In this document: positions 11,792 through 23,595 of the stretch, in pieces
How positions within the stretch are numbered: the stretch's first letter is position 1
Layout: every line of letters starts with the position of its first letter
DNA from: Vandiemenella viatica
Lineage: Eukaryota > Arthropoda > Insecta > Orthoptera > Morabidae
DNA: 64,000 nt
Reading direction: 5' to 3'
Assembly: GCA_031002005.1 (NCBI GenBank)
Contig: JARYHS010008074.1
Coordinates: 352,866,932-352,930,931 of the forward strand
Notes under the pieces: model-generated
Told to the model about the DNA's origin: nothing
Seen by the model: only the letters and a program-made list of their open reading frames with translations
Database searches by the model: none
Program-made: the position numbers and the translations under genes

Positions 11792-12249
11792 TATATTCGT
11801 AAGTTTAAACACGCCAAATCTTTTGTCTTAACAGGCAGTCTGAGAATTTCCGAAATCAACCTTTTTTAAAAATCTTTGTATGCTGTTTCTTGTGACTTTT
11901 CTGATGTTACTAATGAATTATTTTACGCTACAAGTAGACTTAGTCCTAATAACTCGGAACAAACGAGATTAGCAGCTAACCGTTGCCATTACCGTAGGAA
12001 AGACGTAGAATACTAAATTTATCTTCTACTTGGCGTAGCTATCAGATTAATTAGAAGCAGATTATTATGCAATATTCATTCTTTCTTGAGCATTCTATCA
12101 TAAAAAAAATCCGCAGCTCTGGAAGGAATGGTGCGGCATTGGTGGAAATTTTGGTACAGTAGCAGTAGGACATTTAAAGTCGTGAGATATGATTCATCAC
12201 CATTATAATAAAAACGATTTATGTTAATGTTTCAGGTCTCTTTAGTGAC
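11792..12249. other. AT-rich spacer
   Basis: No supported feature. Confidence 0.5.
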
Positions 12250-12620
12250 GTTGTTAAGACATAATGCGGTTGTCGGGCAAACCAGGTTGTTATGCGGCTG
12301 GGCGCAGGGCGGGCGTAATTTACATCCTGTCATTAATTGTACAACGTTGTTGGGGCTTCGCCATAATTTTGCCCGCTGTCGCCGTAAAATCCTTGCCTTC
12401 ACGGCGAGCGGACCATTACGGGGCGGTAAGACTGCATATAGTGGTTACACTCGATGGGAACAAGCGGCCGTGAAATGTAAACGGCTTCATTTGAATTTCA
12501 ACTGCGGCGCGGCGAGGTGCAGCATAAGCCAGCAGGCTCACGCCGATATAATCCGCACCCAGCACCAGGTGGAGTGTGCCTTATCCGCTCTCAGCTTAAT
12601 GCTGCACCTGTCGTAAGAGG
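12250..12620. promoter_or_regulatory. GC/CpG-rich island, candidate conserved regulatory element
   Basis: A sharp GC-rich block sits in AT-rich surroundings. It contains homeodomain-like TTAATTG, a forkhead-like TGTAAAC, GCCATAATTTTG and repeated CGCCGTAAA / GCCGTGAAA words. It is open in two plus frames (12221-12616, 12264-12473), but neither translation resembles a known domain. I lean towards a regulatory element because the open frames overlap and look compositional. An unrecognised exon is the alternative. Confidence 0.3.
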
Positions 12621-13435
12621 GGATCAACACAGAGCCTGCAGGTTCAGAAACTAACCGCGCGATGCTATGCCGGTCCCAATGTAACGAGATAACAAGTCGA
12701 TTCATTGGGATAGGAGGAATATTAAAAACAACCTACATTGCGGGGGAGGGGGGGGGGGATTGAATACATTGCAGTCAAATAATTTTCACGGCAATTTAAA
12801 AACCTGGAACTATTATTAGCTTCTAAAAGCATGTCAGATTGTTCTAGATAATTTCTACTTTTCGTTGATCGCCATTTTGACTTTTTGTGCAGACGCGAAT
12901 TATTACTTTCGAAATGCTTACCAGTAAATGCAGTATATTTTTTGAACTGGTACTAGGCAATATAGATCCTACATTTATTTCAGATTTATTTTTTTTTATT
13001 TTTCAGTTTTTGTAGTAGACGCAGCGAAAAGTATTTTGAATGTTACAACTAAAATCCGTAGTCCCATAATCAGGACAGAATCATAAAAACTGAATTCACA
13101 AAAACTTACTTAAAAATAGATTTTACAACTATCTTCCCGTATCTTTGCGGAATATGGCGTGCTTTATAAATTAATGTTGACATTGCGACGTATGAGTACA
13201 ATATATTGTTAGCCTTCCAATTCTGATAATGTCACTAAGGAGTTACTCCGCCACTTAGATGATTGTATGCTCTGCTAATGTTCTGCTTTACTTATTACAT
13301 CAGTGACTCAGAGCTTAGCTGTTATCAGCTACCACCGAACTTATCCAAGGCTGACTAGTTACAAGAGGAACGCACCTAATGTCTTGCTTATCTGTGTGAC
13401 TCACGGTTGGGTAGCACTCCTGTACTTCGCTTAAA
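12621..13435. other. Spacer with a short G-rich run
   Basis: A run of G (about 12740-12758) is the only notable feature. Confidence 0.5.
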
Positions 13436-13455
13436 GTGCGTTCAAAATATTTCGA

Positions 13456-13836
13456 ATGCCGGAGAAGCCACTTGGAAATGTGGACAGGCAGCATGCAATA
13501 CCCATTAGTTTCAGCGAAGTATTGCGTTTACTATCACTTGTTCAACACCTTTTACCAGCATCTTACAGTTGGAAAAAGATGTATACATTCTCACCACTTA
13601 GGTCACTGGAGCTTCCCTACGAAAATCAGTTTAAAACTAACCCAAAGTGTCCTCATGATAGTAAAAAATACGCATACAAAATCCAGAATCAGAGTCAATT
13701 TACTCATGCGACGTGTCACTGCGCACTGCATACACTATTGAAATACAATACATTCTTCACGGGTTCGCCGCCATATGACGACGTTCAAAGACGAGCTTCC
13801 AAAGGCGTTTTCTGCCGTCATTTTCAGGTCCTGTGA
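13456..13836 (+). other. Unrecognised 126-codon open frame
   Basis: The frame starts at an ATG and reads MPEKPLGNVDRQHAIPISF at its N-terminus. I see no domain, signal peptide or membrane segment. It overlaps a 101-codon frame in another phase (13436-13741), which weakens the case for selection on either. There is no splice-site or promoter evidence. Recorded because it is among the longest frames outside mobile elements; most likely chance. Confidence 0.15.
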
Positions 13837-13906
13837 GCGTGCAAGCGCCTAGATCCTGTTAACAGCACAGAACGACGTCAAAAGCTTGTCTTCCAACATC
13901 AACACA

Positions 13907-14144
13907 CCGAGCGTGGTGGTTGGGCAGTAATGCTCTGTCCTCGCATGCGGAAGAAAGCAGGTTCGAAACCCCGCCCGGATACCCAGATTTCATTTTTCCG
14001 CAGTCTCCCGAAACCACTCCAGGCAAATGCCGGGATACTTCCTTCAAAAGACCATGACTGAATCCCTTCCAGTTCTTTGTGTCCAGTCCTATCCCGCCTT
14101 TAATGAGCTCGACGTCACCAAGGCGTAAAGGCATAAATAAAAAA
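13907..14144 (+). repeat. tRNA-derived SINE, family I, forward copy
   Basis: The tRNA-like head holds a degenerate A box near 13911 and the B-box-like GGTTCGAAACC near 13961. The body keeps the family's order (CAGATTT, ACTCCAGGCAAATGCCGGG, CTTCCTTCAAAAG, CCCGCCTTTAATGA). The tail ends GGCGTAAAG and a short A-rich run. The head has diverged more than in the copies at 33614 and 49938, so this is an older insertion. RNA polymerase III would transcribe an intact copy; reverse transcription would depend on a LINE partner. Confidence 0.85.
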
Positions 14145-14228
14145 GTCTTTCAGCATCATCATCCGGCAGTGAATCCACGGAGATTATATTTCAGTGACGC
14201 GCCTTCACTCATACAATTTATCGCGTTA

Positions 14229-14621
14229 GGGGGCATCCATAAATTACGTGAGGTGTTTTTCCGGATTTCCGGACCCCCCCCCTTTCCCTCTGGTGAGATT
14301 TCGTGAGATTTCGTCAGACCCCCCCCCCTCTGGTGAGATTTGGCCCGTGAGAACCCCTCCCCCCTAGATATAGCCCTTGAAACTTTTTGAAACTTTTTTT
14401 TAGGTCTCACCCTTCAAAATTCGTTTTTTTCGACGAAATTTCTCCGTAAAATAGCTTTTCGCGCAATTTGTAGACTTTTTTTTTTAACTCTACTATCCTA
14501 AAAATAATTTCAAACCCTTACGTGAGATTTCTGTAGACCCCCCCCCCCGGGTGAGATTTGGTGAGATTTTGCCGGACCCCCCCCTCCCCCATTTGACCTC
14601 ACGTAATTTATGGATGCCCCC
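14229..14621. mobile_element. PIF/Harbinger-type MITE, family B, copy 1
   Basis: Termini GGGGGCATCCATAAATTACG and its inverse (CGTAATTTATGGATGCCCCC) are flanked by TTA on both sides (14226-14228, 14622-14624). The inside has four or more copies of a GGTGAGATTT word next to runs of seven to ten C. No coding capacity. The terminal pattern (GGGxGCxTCCATAAAyTACGT) resembles family A but the interior differs, suggesting two families mobilised by related transposases. Confidence 0.82.
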
Positions 14622-14624
14622 TTA

Positions 14625-15640
14625 CGAATGGGTCCATAGCATTCAAAAACCGCTTAAGACTTTGACTTTCTCTCGGATTGTGTGGTGGACTGATCTAGAC
14701 ACAGCATCTCCAGCTGTAATTAGTTCTGTTGTTCTAACGTCTTTTCATGTCGGTAGTTACAGGGACTTTAACTGTGATTCACGACCAGGTTTTTTTTAGT
14801 GTCTTTAATTATTTTTATCTGTTCCATGCACTTCATACAGGAATTGTGCTAATATATGAACAGAATTGTTTAATTACTAACCCATAACTGGTTTATTCCA
14901 TAGATAGGCGACAAGCTTGCCCTCGTTGGTTTACCGCGGAAGACAATGTCAACCAGTAAACGGATAGCGGACCGCAACCGACACCAGAACTCAATCCGAG
15001 GTCCCAAGGAGAACTGAAGGCGCTGTTGCCTCCTAAACTGGTAAAAGGTGGTGGCTTAGGTGTGAGATATAAGGGCCGAAACACCTACGTCATACATCTC
15101 AAGTTGTTAGTTAAAAGAAGAACACCTGCATCTAAATAAAAACCTAGCCTCCGCACGACCATCGTATTTTAGGGTAATAGTACAAAGCAACATGAAATGG
15201 GGCCTCCAAATAACTTTTGTCGTAGTTAAAGTTAATTCTAGGTAGTATTTTGAAGAATTGCAACGCTCATACAAAAGATATAGCGTACGAAACTCTGGTG
15301 CGTTCACATTTTTACTACTATTGGGTAATTTTGATCCGTATCGCAAGAGACTGACTGGCACGATAAAAAGTACAGAGCAGCGCCGCTTGGCACATCCCTT
15401 ACGAAAGAGTCGCAGAATTGATACACAACTTGGGTTGGGCCTTTCTGGCGGACTGATGAAATCTGTTTCGTTTGAATTTATTGGCTAAAATGCGCCTTTT
15501 TTCCATTTTCGTGTGGAACGTAGGGTTTTCAACCCTTCCGGAGTGCCCAAGAGATTCCACTAATAATGTTTAACCTTCCGAGCTCCCGGGATACAATAAT
15601 TTCTCTGGATTTTTAAAATAAAATTGTCACTAATAAAACA
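14625..15640. other. Spacer
   Basis: Short frames on both strands (14551-14799, 14893-15084, 15107-15361, 15258-15488) have no recognisable domains. Confidence 0.5.
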
Positions 15641-15824
15641 GATAAAATCACACCACACCGAACGCATATAACCGCTGTTTCTTTGTTTCGTTCAGTAAGT
15701 CGAGTGAGATATTCATGCAGTAATGTGCATCTTGCGTCAACAGATTTAACTGCGGCGACTGGCAAAGATTAGGTACCTTACTTTGTACAATGTCGGGAGG
15801 TGAATCTAGTATCCCAAGGAAAAA

Positions 15825-16016
15825 ATGAAATGGCAGAAATTCCTGTCCAGATTTAAAAAGTTTGTCACAATTGTTCTTTCCATTCCCGACTATAACGCTT
15901 CTTGCGATCGCGTATTCAGCATGATGGAACAAGTGTGGAGCAAAGAAAGAAAGGAAATAATAAAATTACAATTGCTACGAAATTTTTATTTTTCATCCGA
16001 AATCTTTTATGATTAA
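15825..16016 (+). pseudogene. hAT transposase C-terminal dimerisation relic
   Basis: The frame contains VLSIPDYNASCDRVFSMM followed by an acidic-basic helix (EQVWSKERKEI). This is the hallmark of the hAT C-terminal dimerisation domain, in which LSIP.SNA..ER.FS is the usual core. About 63 residues remain. Weak similarity may continue upstream to about 15640 in broken frames. No inverted repeats, 8-bp duplication or N-terminal zinc finger can be placed around it. It differs in sequence from the relics at 9391 and 61652 and so comes from another hAT lineage. Confidence 0.7.
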
Positions 16017-16879
16017 AAAAACCTACCAATATTAGATGCTTCTCGAAAGCAATGTAAATATAAATTTAAAATAAAAATTAACGCATATTAGGACTTTCAT
16101 TCACCCCCTCCCTCAACTGTTCAAATCCCCTGGGTTGGTTACTTCGAAAGTTGGTAACTATAGTGCAATGAAATACTTCGTCCACCAACCTATTTAGATC
16201 ACAATGACAGGAGAAGATTAGAGAAATAAGATGCCATATTAGTACGTAGAAAGAATATATATTTCCTCGTGCTATTTGGTACTGGAATACACAACTATAT
16301 GACGTTGTACGTCGAAGAACACAAACTCATTTTATTGAAACTGAGAGAGGACGAGAAAACTGTCACAGATGGTAGTGTTTACATTCTTTGAAATGGTCAC
16401 ATTTAAAAGAAAGCAAATAAATAATACTGCCTTTTTGAAATCAAAGTTTCGTTATTATTCAGGTACTTGAAGCATCACTACGCTAAGAAAAGTGGTAACT
16501 TTAGAATGTTACTATTTTAAGTAGAATTAGACACATCGTTGACAAATTCAGTAGGAAAGCAATAACTTGTTATGACTTCACACTCTGTGCTAGTAGGAAG
16601 TCTTTCGAAAGATGAAGCGCAACTGAACTTATGAACTCATCAGAGTCTAGTAATCCTTCCAATCGCATTTTGCGATCACATGGTCTCTGCGAAACGTGGC
16701 GCATACAACACCAATCACAGAAGTTTGTCTACCATCTTGTTAACCGCATCTTAAAAATTGCTCCAATATGCATTCACCGCCTGAAGTCCGTTCAACTTCC
16801 TTCGCGTTAAGAGTGCCATAACTCCGGCTTAATTTATGTCAAGATACCACAGAAAAAACGTCCCCTGTAGTCGTTTCCG
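16017..16879. other. AT-rich spacer
   Basis: No supported feature. Confidence 0.5.
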
Positions 16880-17130
16880 TTGCTTTCCCACAAATCACGG
16901 TTGCATGGTTTAGAACAACTGGACAGAAAGCAGGTGATGCATGTCCAGATGGCACGCGCTGGGACCATGATGCAAGGCGTGGCGACAGACGAGTGCTGTG
17001 CTCCGCCCTGTGTCGTCACTTCCGGTCGCTGCGGTTGGTCCGGGAGACGCCCTGGACCACAGCGCACAGGGAGGAGCCCCCCAAGTCAGTGAGAAACGAG
17101 ACTGGACCGGATTCGAGGAAAGGAGTTTTT
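16880..17130. promoter_or_regulatory. GC-rich island with ETS-like site
   Basis: A 250-bp GC-rich block contains ACTTCCGG (17018-17025), the consensus of ETS-family sites common in TATA-less promoters, and several CpGs. Frames are open on both strands (16880-17092 and 16993-17232 on plus, 16834-17067 and 16910-17212 on minus), but none is recognisable. It could be the 5' end of a gene whose other exons lie outside the window, or an old repeat. Confidence 0.25.
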
Positions 17131-17710
17131 TTCCCGATGTCGAGTCTTGAATATGTTCCACCGACAGAAGATGAATCCAAACAAGAGCTAATACTTGTAA
17201 TAGTCTTGTCACTTTTTATACTCATCTGGTAGTTTCGCCGAAGGTTCTAAATAAGCACTATACTGAAGAAGCGAAGGATCATTGCTTCCAGCTATCTTTA
17301 CCTCCGGTTTTCAGGAGATATTCTGTAGTCACCTGGATGACTAATCTCCGTTTCGAATAGTATGATTTATACAAACGCAGTAGATTTTCACAAGATCTTA
17401 CATGGTTAGGCAGATAGTAGCACCTGCTATCATTTCTTATGTTAAATAGCTCATAATGACCACAGCGATGGTGCTGTTGGTATAGACTGTACAGTGGTGT
17501 CTGGACTTAAAGGCTTATTGGCCGAGCCTCGTTGTGCACTAGTCCATTGGCTGCAGTGCATTAACAGTAAAGAATCAGCCGTAAGCAACTTACATCTTAC
17601 TTGTCCTCCCCCCCGCCCCTCCCCACCTTTCTTCCGCAACTTTACAAGGCCTTATATATTTTACCTGTGATTGTCACCGCAACAGATAAATCTGTTTTTC
17701 TGTTCTTCCA
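17131..17710. other. Spacer
   Basis: A C-rich stretch near 17608-17622; nothing else. Confidence 0.5.
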
Positions 17711-18767
17711 TTATATATATACTGAAGAGCCAAATAAATTAGTACACCTTCCTAATATCGTGTAGAGCCTCCGTGGCATGGACTCGACTAATGTCTGAAG
17801 TAGTGCTGCAGGGAATTTACACCGTGCATCCTGCAGGGTTGTCCATAAACCCGTAAGAGTACGAGGGGTTGGAGACCTCTTCTGAACGGCACGTTGCAAG
17901 GCATCCCAGATATGCTGAATAATGTTCATGTCTGGGGAGTTTGGTGGCCAGCAGAGGTGTTTAAACCCAGAAGAGTGTTCCTTGAGCCACTCTGTAGCAA
18001 TTCTGGACGTTTGTGGTGTCGCATTGTCCTGCTGGAATTGCCCCAGTACGTCGGAATCCACAATGGACATGATTGGATGCAGGTGATCAGCCAGGATGCG
18101 TACGTACGTGTCACCTGTCAGAGTCGTATCTAGACGTATCAGGGGTCCCATGTCACTCCAACTGCACACGCCCTACACCATTATAGAACCTCCACCAACT
18201 TGAACAGACCCCTGCTGACATGCAGGGTCCATGAATTCATGAGGTTGTCTCCATACCCGTACACGTCCATCCGCCCGATACAATGGGAAACGAGACTCGC
18301 CAGACCAGGCAATATGTTTCCAATCATCAACGGTCCAATGTCGGTGCTGATGGGACCAGGCGGGGCGTAAAGCTTTGTGTCGTGCACTCGACAAGGGTAC
18401 ACGAGTGGGCCTTCGGCTCCGAAATTCCATGTCGATGATGTTTCGTTGAATGGTTCGCACGCTGTGACTTGTTGATGACCCAGCATTGAAATCCGCAGGA
18501 TTTGCGGAAGGGTTGCAATTCTGTCACGTTGAACGATTCTCTTCAGTCGTCGTTGGTCCCGTTCTTGCAGGATCATTCCCCGGCCATAGCGATGTCGGAG
18601 ATTTGATGTTTTACCGATATGTTTTCTCGATATTCACTGTGCACTCGTGAAATGGTCGTACGGGAAAATCCCCACCTCATCGCTACGTCGGAGATGTTGT
18701 GTCCCATTTCTCGTGCGCCGACTATAACGCCACGTTCAAACTCACTTATATCGTGATAACCTGCCAC
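17711..18767 (-). pseudogene. Tc1-like transposase, several disabling changes
   Basis: The N-terminus (ISEFERGVIVGAREMG, then an arginine-rich helix-turn-helix) begins where an ATG is expected, but the codon is GTG (18765-18767). The reading then passes through three frames. The middle part has the DNA-binding and first catalytic blocks; the usual WSDESRF reads WSGESRF, so the first catalytic Asp is lost. A tryptophan position after GGGSIMV is a TAG stop (18170-18172). In the last part QFQQDNATP keeps the second Asp, but the third residue is gone: NIIQHIWDAL carries Gln where Glu is needed. So two of three DDE residues, the start and the frame are damaged. Intact relatives have about 340 residues. 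Confidence 0.9.
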
Positions 18768-18912
18768 TGCAGCTGTAGTAACCGATCTAACGCCGGCGCC
18801 AGACACCTGTTTTCTTATATAGGCGTTGCCGACCGCAGCGCCGTACTCGAAGTGTTTACATATCTCTGTGTTTGCATACGCATGCCTATACCAGTTTTTT
18901 TGCTCTTCAGTG
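17720..18912 (-). mobile_element. Tc1-like transposon, near full length but broken
   Basis: The left end reads ACTGAAGAGCCAAATAAATT and the right end is its worn inverse (TTTTTTTGCTCTTCAGTG). CACTGAAGAGC termini are typical of a widespread insect Tc1 group. The left flank is TA-rich as expected; a clean TA on the right is not visible because of mutation or a slightly misplaced end. The 1.2-kb body carries one transposase gene on the minus strand in several frames. Confidence 0.88.
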
Positions 18913-20202
18913 TTAATAAATATACATATATACACTATTTCCTGTTTTATTTTCCTCCAAATAGCCAAAACACTGCAAATGAACCACAGTCGACTGTGCG
19001 ACCCTGGTGCAAATCACGATTTATAATAACTAAGATCTATGTCACGGACTTGGTTATAGGCAGTGCTGCTTAACCTTAATCGGATCATTTGGCTTGACTT
19101 TCCCGTTCTCTGTGTTTCCATACAAGGTAGATATCGGAGCAAACAGCGCTTTCGAAAATGCGGGTAATAATGAATATTTTTCCACTGTGCAGCGCGAAAC
19201 CATCTCTGTGCATACACACGTCTTCCGTCGCTAGGTAGGAAGTGTCGTGGCTGCTGCTGATTTGTAAAAAGTACATGGAGTAAATTGTTGCTGCGTCTCT
19301 TTTATGGAGTCTCGTTTGCTGCAGCTAACTAACGAACTTCCTGAAATTTGATTTTGGAGTGCTGTATTTTTTAGAACTTTCCAAAAGTAATTGTTTCTTT
19401 ACTTAGTATGTAACTCTAATTCTTTGCTGATAAGCCATATTTCGAACAAAAGCTTATTAAATGTTACAGTTTCTGTGTGGTCAAAATTGTTGTTTATCTC
19501 TCTCAGGTATAACACAGTTTTCCTTGATAATCTGTTTTTAGCTCTAGTATAGAGTATTTAACTTTTGAACACACTTTGTTTACTGTTGTCATACAATTAT
19601 TTAGTACCAAGACACGTTTATCGCCTGGTTATTTCAACTTACGTTTTAAACATTCTGTTAGAAAATGCATTTGAAGTTGATGCTTAACAATTCTAAAAAT
19701 ATGTGTAGTAAATAAACGCAAATGATGAGAGGTATGTAGAGTTTCATGGACAAATCCAAATAAAAAAAGTGTTTTCAACATTTTTACGCAGTAAATAGAA
19801 AGTTTTATTGTGTTTTCCATATATCAAACGCAATGGAGGGTTTAACTAGGACTGTTGCCAAGTAAATTGTATATTTAATAGGAATACATTTTTATTTTAC
19901 TTTTCCGCAGACCGAACTTTAACATGTTTTGTACGCTCGAGGGCTGTCTTCCTCGCGACCGACTTCCAAGTTGAACGTTCTGAAACTCCCGGGCAATCCC
20001 AACACTTGTTTAACATTATTGCGGACTCCACCCCTGGAGGACAACGCCACCGTGCAATACACTTCGGATGCCCGGCCGAACAGCGGCGTTATTTCAGTAC
20101 GAACAGAGTGCGAGTTTGAGGTCTCTAGCATATACTTATAACTCTGTCTGGCTTATAACATATAGAATAATTGACTTTATACTGCCCATATTTTCTTTTT
20201 AG
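18913..20202. other. AT-rich spacer with a 14-bp palindrome
   Basis: CACAGTCGACTGTG at 18985-18998 is a perfect palindrome. The rest has no supported feature; the frames on both strands have no family resemblance. A mildly GC-richer block is at 19920-20130. Confidence 0.5.
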
Positions 20203-20300
20203 TGCTTTACATCTCGTTTACGACGAGGTCATTAGAGCCATTGCCTCCCGAAGGTACCATCCAGGCACTAATCTTCAGAAACCCATTGAAAACCGAGGCC
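20203..20300 (-). repeat. SINE family I tail fragment, reversed
   Basis: TTTACATCTCGTTTACGACG followed by AGGTCATTAGAG matches the reversed SINE tail (TTTACGCCTCGTCGACG, AGGTCATTAGAG). The body beyond it is scrambled but keeps an ACCCATTGAAAACC echo. Confidence 0.6.
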
Positions 20301-22430
20301 GAATATTTAACCGGTCAACAATAGGCTCTTTAATTTCTTCATTTTCTGTTTCTCTGGAAACGACGATTCGAGTGATACCTGCGACGCGCACGACCAAATA
20401 ACCATTTCACGATAGACCAGGTTACATCTAGTTTGCCATTCGTCAAGTAATTACGAGAAGTGGAGTTGTGTGTCTTATGGCTCCGTAAAGTAAACGTCTT
20501 AATTCTGAAGACTAATGTGGTAGGACACTCAGCTGACCTGACCGTACTTCCGCAACCAATAAACGACCGTGGCCCAAACAGTGCGCGCGCAACATTCACC
20601 TTGGCCCGGAATGGAACCGGATTCCTGTAAACAAACTTTCAAACTATACAATTGACAGCCCGTGTAAAATCGGGATTATGCATGCGCTATAGTTTTCAGA
20701 GGCCTATGATCATTCGTATATTACAAGTTTTAACTTAGTTCCACTACCTGATTCAAGCAGACATTATATATTAATGTAATTGCAGTGTATTTTAACAAAA
20801 TTAACTTGAGTACATCTTGTGTAATATGAATCAGCAGAGAATTGTTATTAAAAGAATTATACTAACGGTAAATGGCGTCCAAGAGATAGAATAGCTTTCC
20901 GAATTATATGTCGCCATTTTAAAGGTTGTATGGTCAACGCCACATTCCTTAAGCATTCTACCATCCCTCCTCCCTTTCCAGTTATAGTTCTACGCTACTT
21001 CCTCTGTCTTCTTTTAAACCACGCTGAGTGTTTCTACTAAGACGTTTCTAACAATCGGCTTCCAGAGCAAAATCTGCTTCCTCGTGGTTTCATAGTTAAT
21101 AATCGACAATTCCTTCATAAGAAAATACTGCGCAAGATATAAACTACTTTTGATTAATATAGACATGGAAACCTGTTGAATAAAATTTTTCGTATTTCTA
21201 GTGGATAAAATTAGAAATTATATTAGTTTTCATTTATTAGTTTGCTTCGAAAGTGTTAACGTAGAAAGATAACGGAGTACAGACTTATTTATCAACTCCC
21301 AGATTTTGCGTAAAAATTTCAGCATTTGTAATAGGCTACATAGATTTCATAATAAATCAGTTCAATTCTAAAATTGCAGAAAAAAATAAATTACAAGATT
21401 CTGCCATCTTGCAAGAAGATGGTATATAGGTTACAGGTACTTGGTTCAAATGCGGTTTTTTTGTTATTTTTCTTTTTTTAAGTTTTTTTTTTGTTTTTTT
21501 TTTTTTACTTCTTTAGAAGACTCAAAGTGGTAGATACAGCTAACGCATACAAATATTTGTAAGAAATTGAAATTTCACTTTCTCCAAATCTATTTAAATT
21601 TGAGGGTTCAAATTTCGTAGCTCCATAGAACTGTTATAGTTATGTATAAAATTTATTTTTAAAATAAAATTATTATTTAGCAATTTGTTAATGTACCATC
21701 CAAAATGAAAGTTAAAAATATGTCGTCATTAAAATCTTTAATGACAGAAAGCATAATATTTGAAATTTTGCAGAAATATTTTTTTTTAATCTTGTAAACT
21801 AATATCGAGGCAATTAGTTAAACCAATAATATAACACATTTAACTAAATATTTGTTGTTAATTAAAAAACATTTTCCAGAAATTAAAATTCTTGCTTTTC
21901 TGTTTAAACATATAGGCATATTTTCCATTTGTGAAAAGCTGCATAAACATTATTGGTAGGGATTGTAGTAATTAATATGTACAACACGGCCTGCAAATTT
22001 GAAAACGATCTATGCATGTGGAAAAAAGTTATCTTTAAAATCAATTGGTAAATTGCTGTTTTGAGATATTTAAAGTTAACGATTTGGAATACCTTCAAGT
22101 GCATTAAGATTTAAATGGCTGCCAATCGTGCAGGACTTTGCTTAATCACGCATAATTCCAACACTGTCAAAGATATTTAAATAATTTTTTCACCACCATG
22201 AAGTCAAAAGTAAAAACTATTTTTGTAAATTGAAAGAAAAAAAAGTTTTTTTTTTGAAACCTGATAACTGTACTTACCCCGTTAAACGTTTCGATATGTT
22301 AGCCGTCTATTCTGAGAACTGTGATTAATTTCTGTTTTTTTTCTGACAATGCGATTATTTTTTTAATTTATCTTCATGTTAGTGAGCACCCAAGCGTAAG
22401 GCCGATGGATCAAAGAAAAATCCAAGTGCT
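20301..22430. other. AT-rich spacer
   Basis: From about 21100 to 22380 the sequence is very AT-rich with T and A runs. No supported feature. Confidence 0.5.
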
Positions 22431-22439
22431 AGCTTATCG

Positions 22440-23430
22440 CAACTTGGCGCCATTAATGTGGGAGACGCCGGCTCTGTTATTGAAGCATTCCACTTGCGCA
22501 CAAGGCGCAGATGTTCCTGCGGTATTGCAGAAACTCTGAGCATCCGTAAGAAAAGTTTATGCAGATCATTGCAGTCAATCGAGATCTGGATGATCAGTCA
22601 GGGTCGGACTCCAACTCGCCCTGCAGGACGTTATCAACAGCTGTTTTGGATAAGCTACGTTGGCAAAGGTTTTCTTGTACTGTTATGCTATCAGAATACG
22701 TTACTATCCATAACTTAAGCCTAGCATCTAGGTCGTCTTCTTTTATTAAAGTGTCCGAGTTATCATCCCGGGTGAGATGAAATGGGGTGGTTTCCCGCTG
22801 CCTTCTCCAGTGTGATAGTCTTCGTAAGTGTTGCGAGTGTGTATGGCTGTGATGTTGTCAGTGTTCAATGTATTGAAAGATGGGAAAGGGTGAAACCCAG
22901 TGCCACCCCTTCCAAGTCTTTCATGAGATACTGAACGGACTGCCAAATATAACATCACCATCATCAATATCGTATGCATTCGCCCCATATGCAATGCGAA
23001 GCGCTCACAGATTTAACCCAGGACTTTGGCGCACGATCCCTTGTAACGAAGGTGAGCGGGACGTGACGGGACGAATACTCAACCACAGGCCATGGGAACG
23101 GGGCCGCCACTGCTAGCGGAGACGAGACGCAGCTACCCACTCTGTGTCGGTAAACATCACAGGCGTGTGTAGCGGTGCGCTGTTGCCATCGGTTTGCAGC
23201 AGCGGTTCGCACCCCTTCTGTTGTTGTGAAGTGCTCTGTGCCAAACGACACTAGGCAACGTGGTGCGGAGGTGGCGGCGAGGTAAGCTTGGACTAACCTG
23301 CGGCCCGCGGAAGCCCCTACACTTCGGCTAATGAGGTCCCGTTTCGTCTCGCCTTCGTTACAAGGGATCGTGGGAATGCGCCTTATGAGGCATCGTGGTT
23401 CTGGATCCTCGTCAAGCTGCAGACACAATG
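22440..23430. other. GC-richer block with an inverted repeat
   Basis: The block contains a 26-bp inverted repeat: CACGATCCCTTGTAACGAAG with a GYGAG extension at 23031-23056, and its reverse complement at 23345-23370. A GGCGC word outside each arm also mirrors, with a small offset. The interval between is GC-rich and open on the minus strand (22964-23428) without a recognised domain. The part to the left (22765-23030) looks like a retroposon body, but I cannot name it. A small DNA transposon is possible; no target duplication is evident. Confidence 0.35.
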
Positions 23431-23595
23431 GCGGTATGAATTTCCTTTATTTGTATCTAAAAACAACCAAAACTGCTAAGTGGTGGGAAACCCTGTGGTA
23501 TGCGTGCCGAATACGAACTTCACAAATTTTTCTCTTTTATTTTTGCTTCTTTACCTCTAGAACACAATAAACTACGATGAGTACATCCATCACAG
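23431..23595. other. Spacer
   Basis: No supported feature. Confidence 0.5.

Noticed and set aside
13456..13836. Candidate novel protein gene
   Set aside because: Overlaps another open frame, no domain, no splice or promoter signal; kept only as a low-confidence entry.
22964..23428. 154-codon minus-strand frame
   Set aside because: No domain; it runs through both arms of an inverted repeat in GC-rich DNA where chance frames are long.
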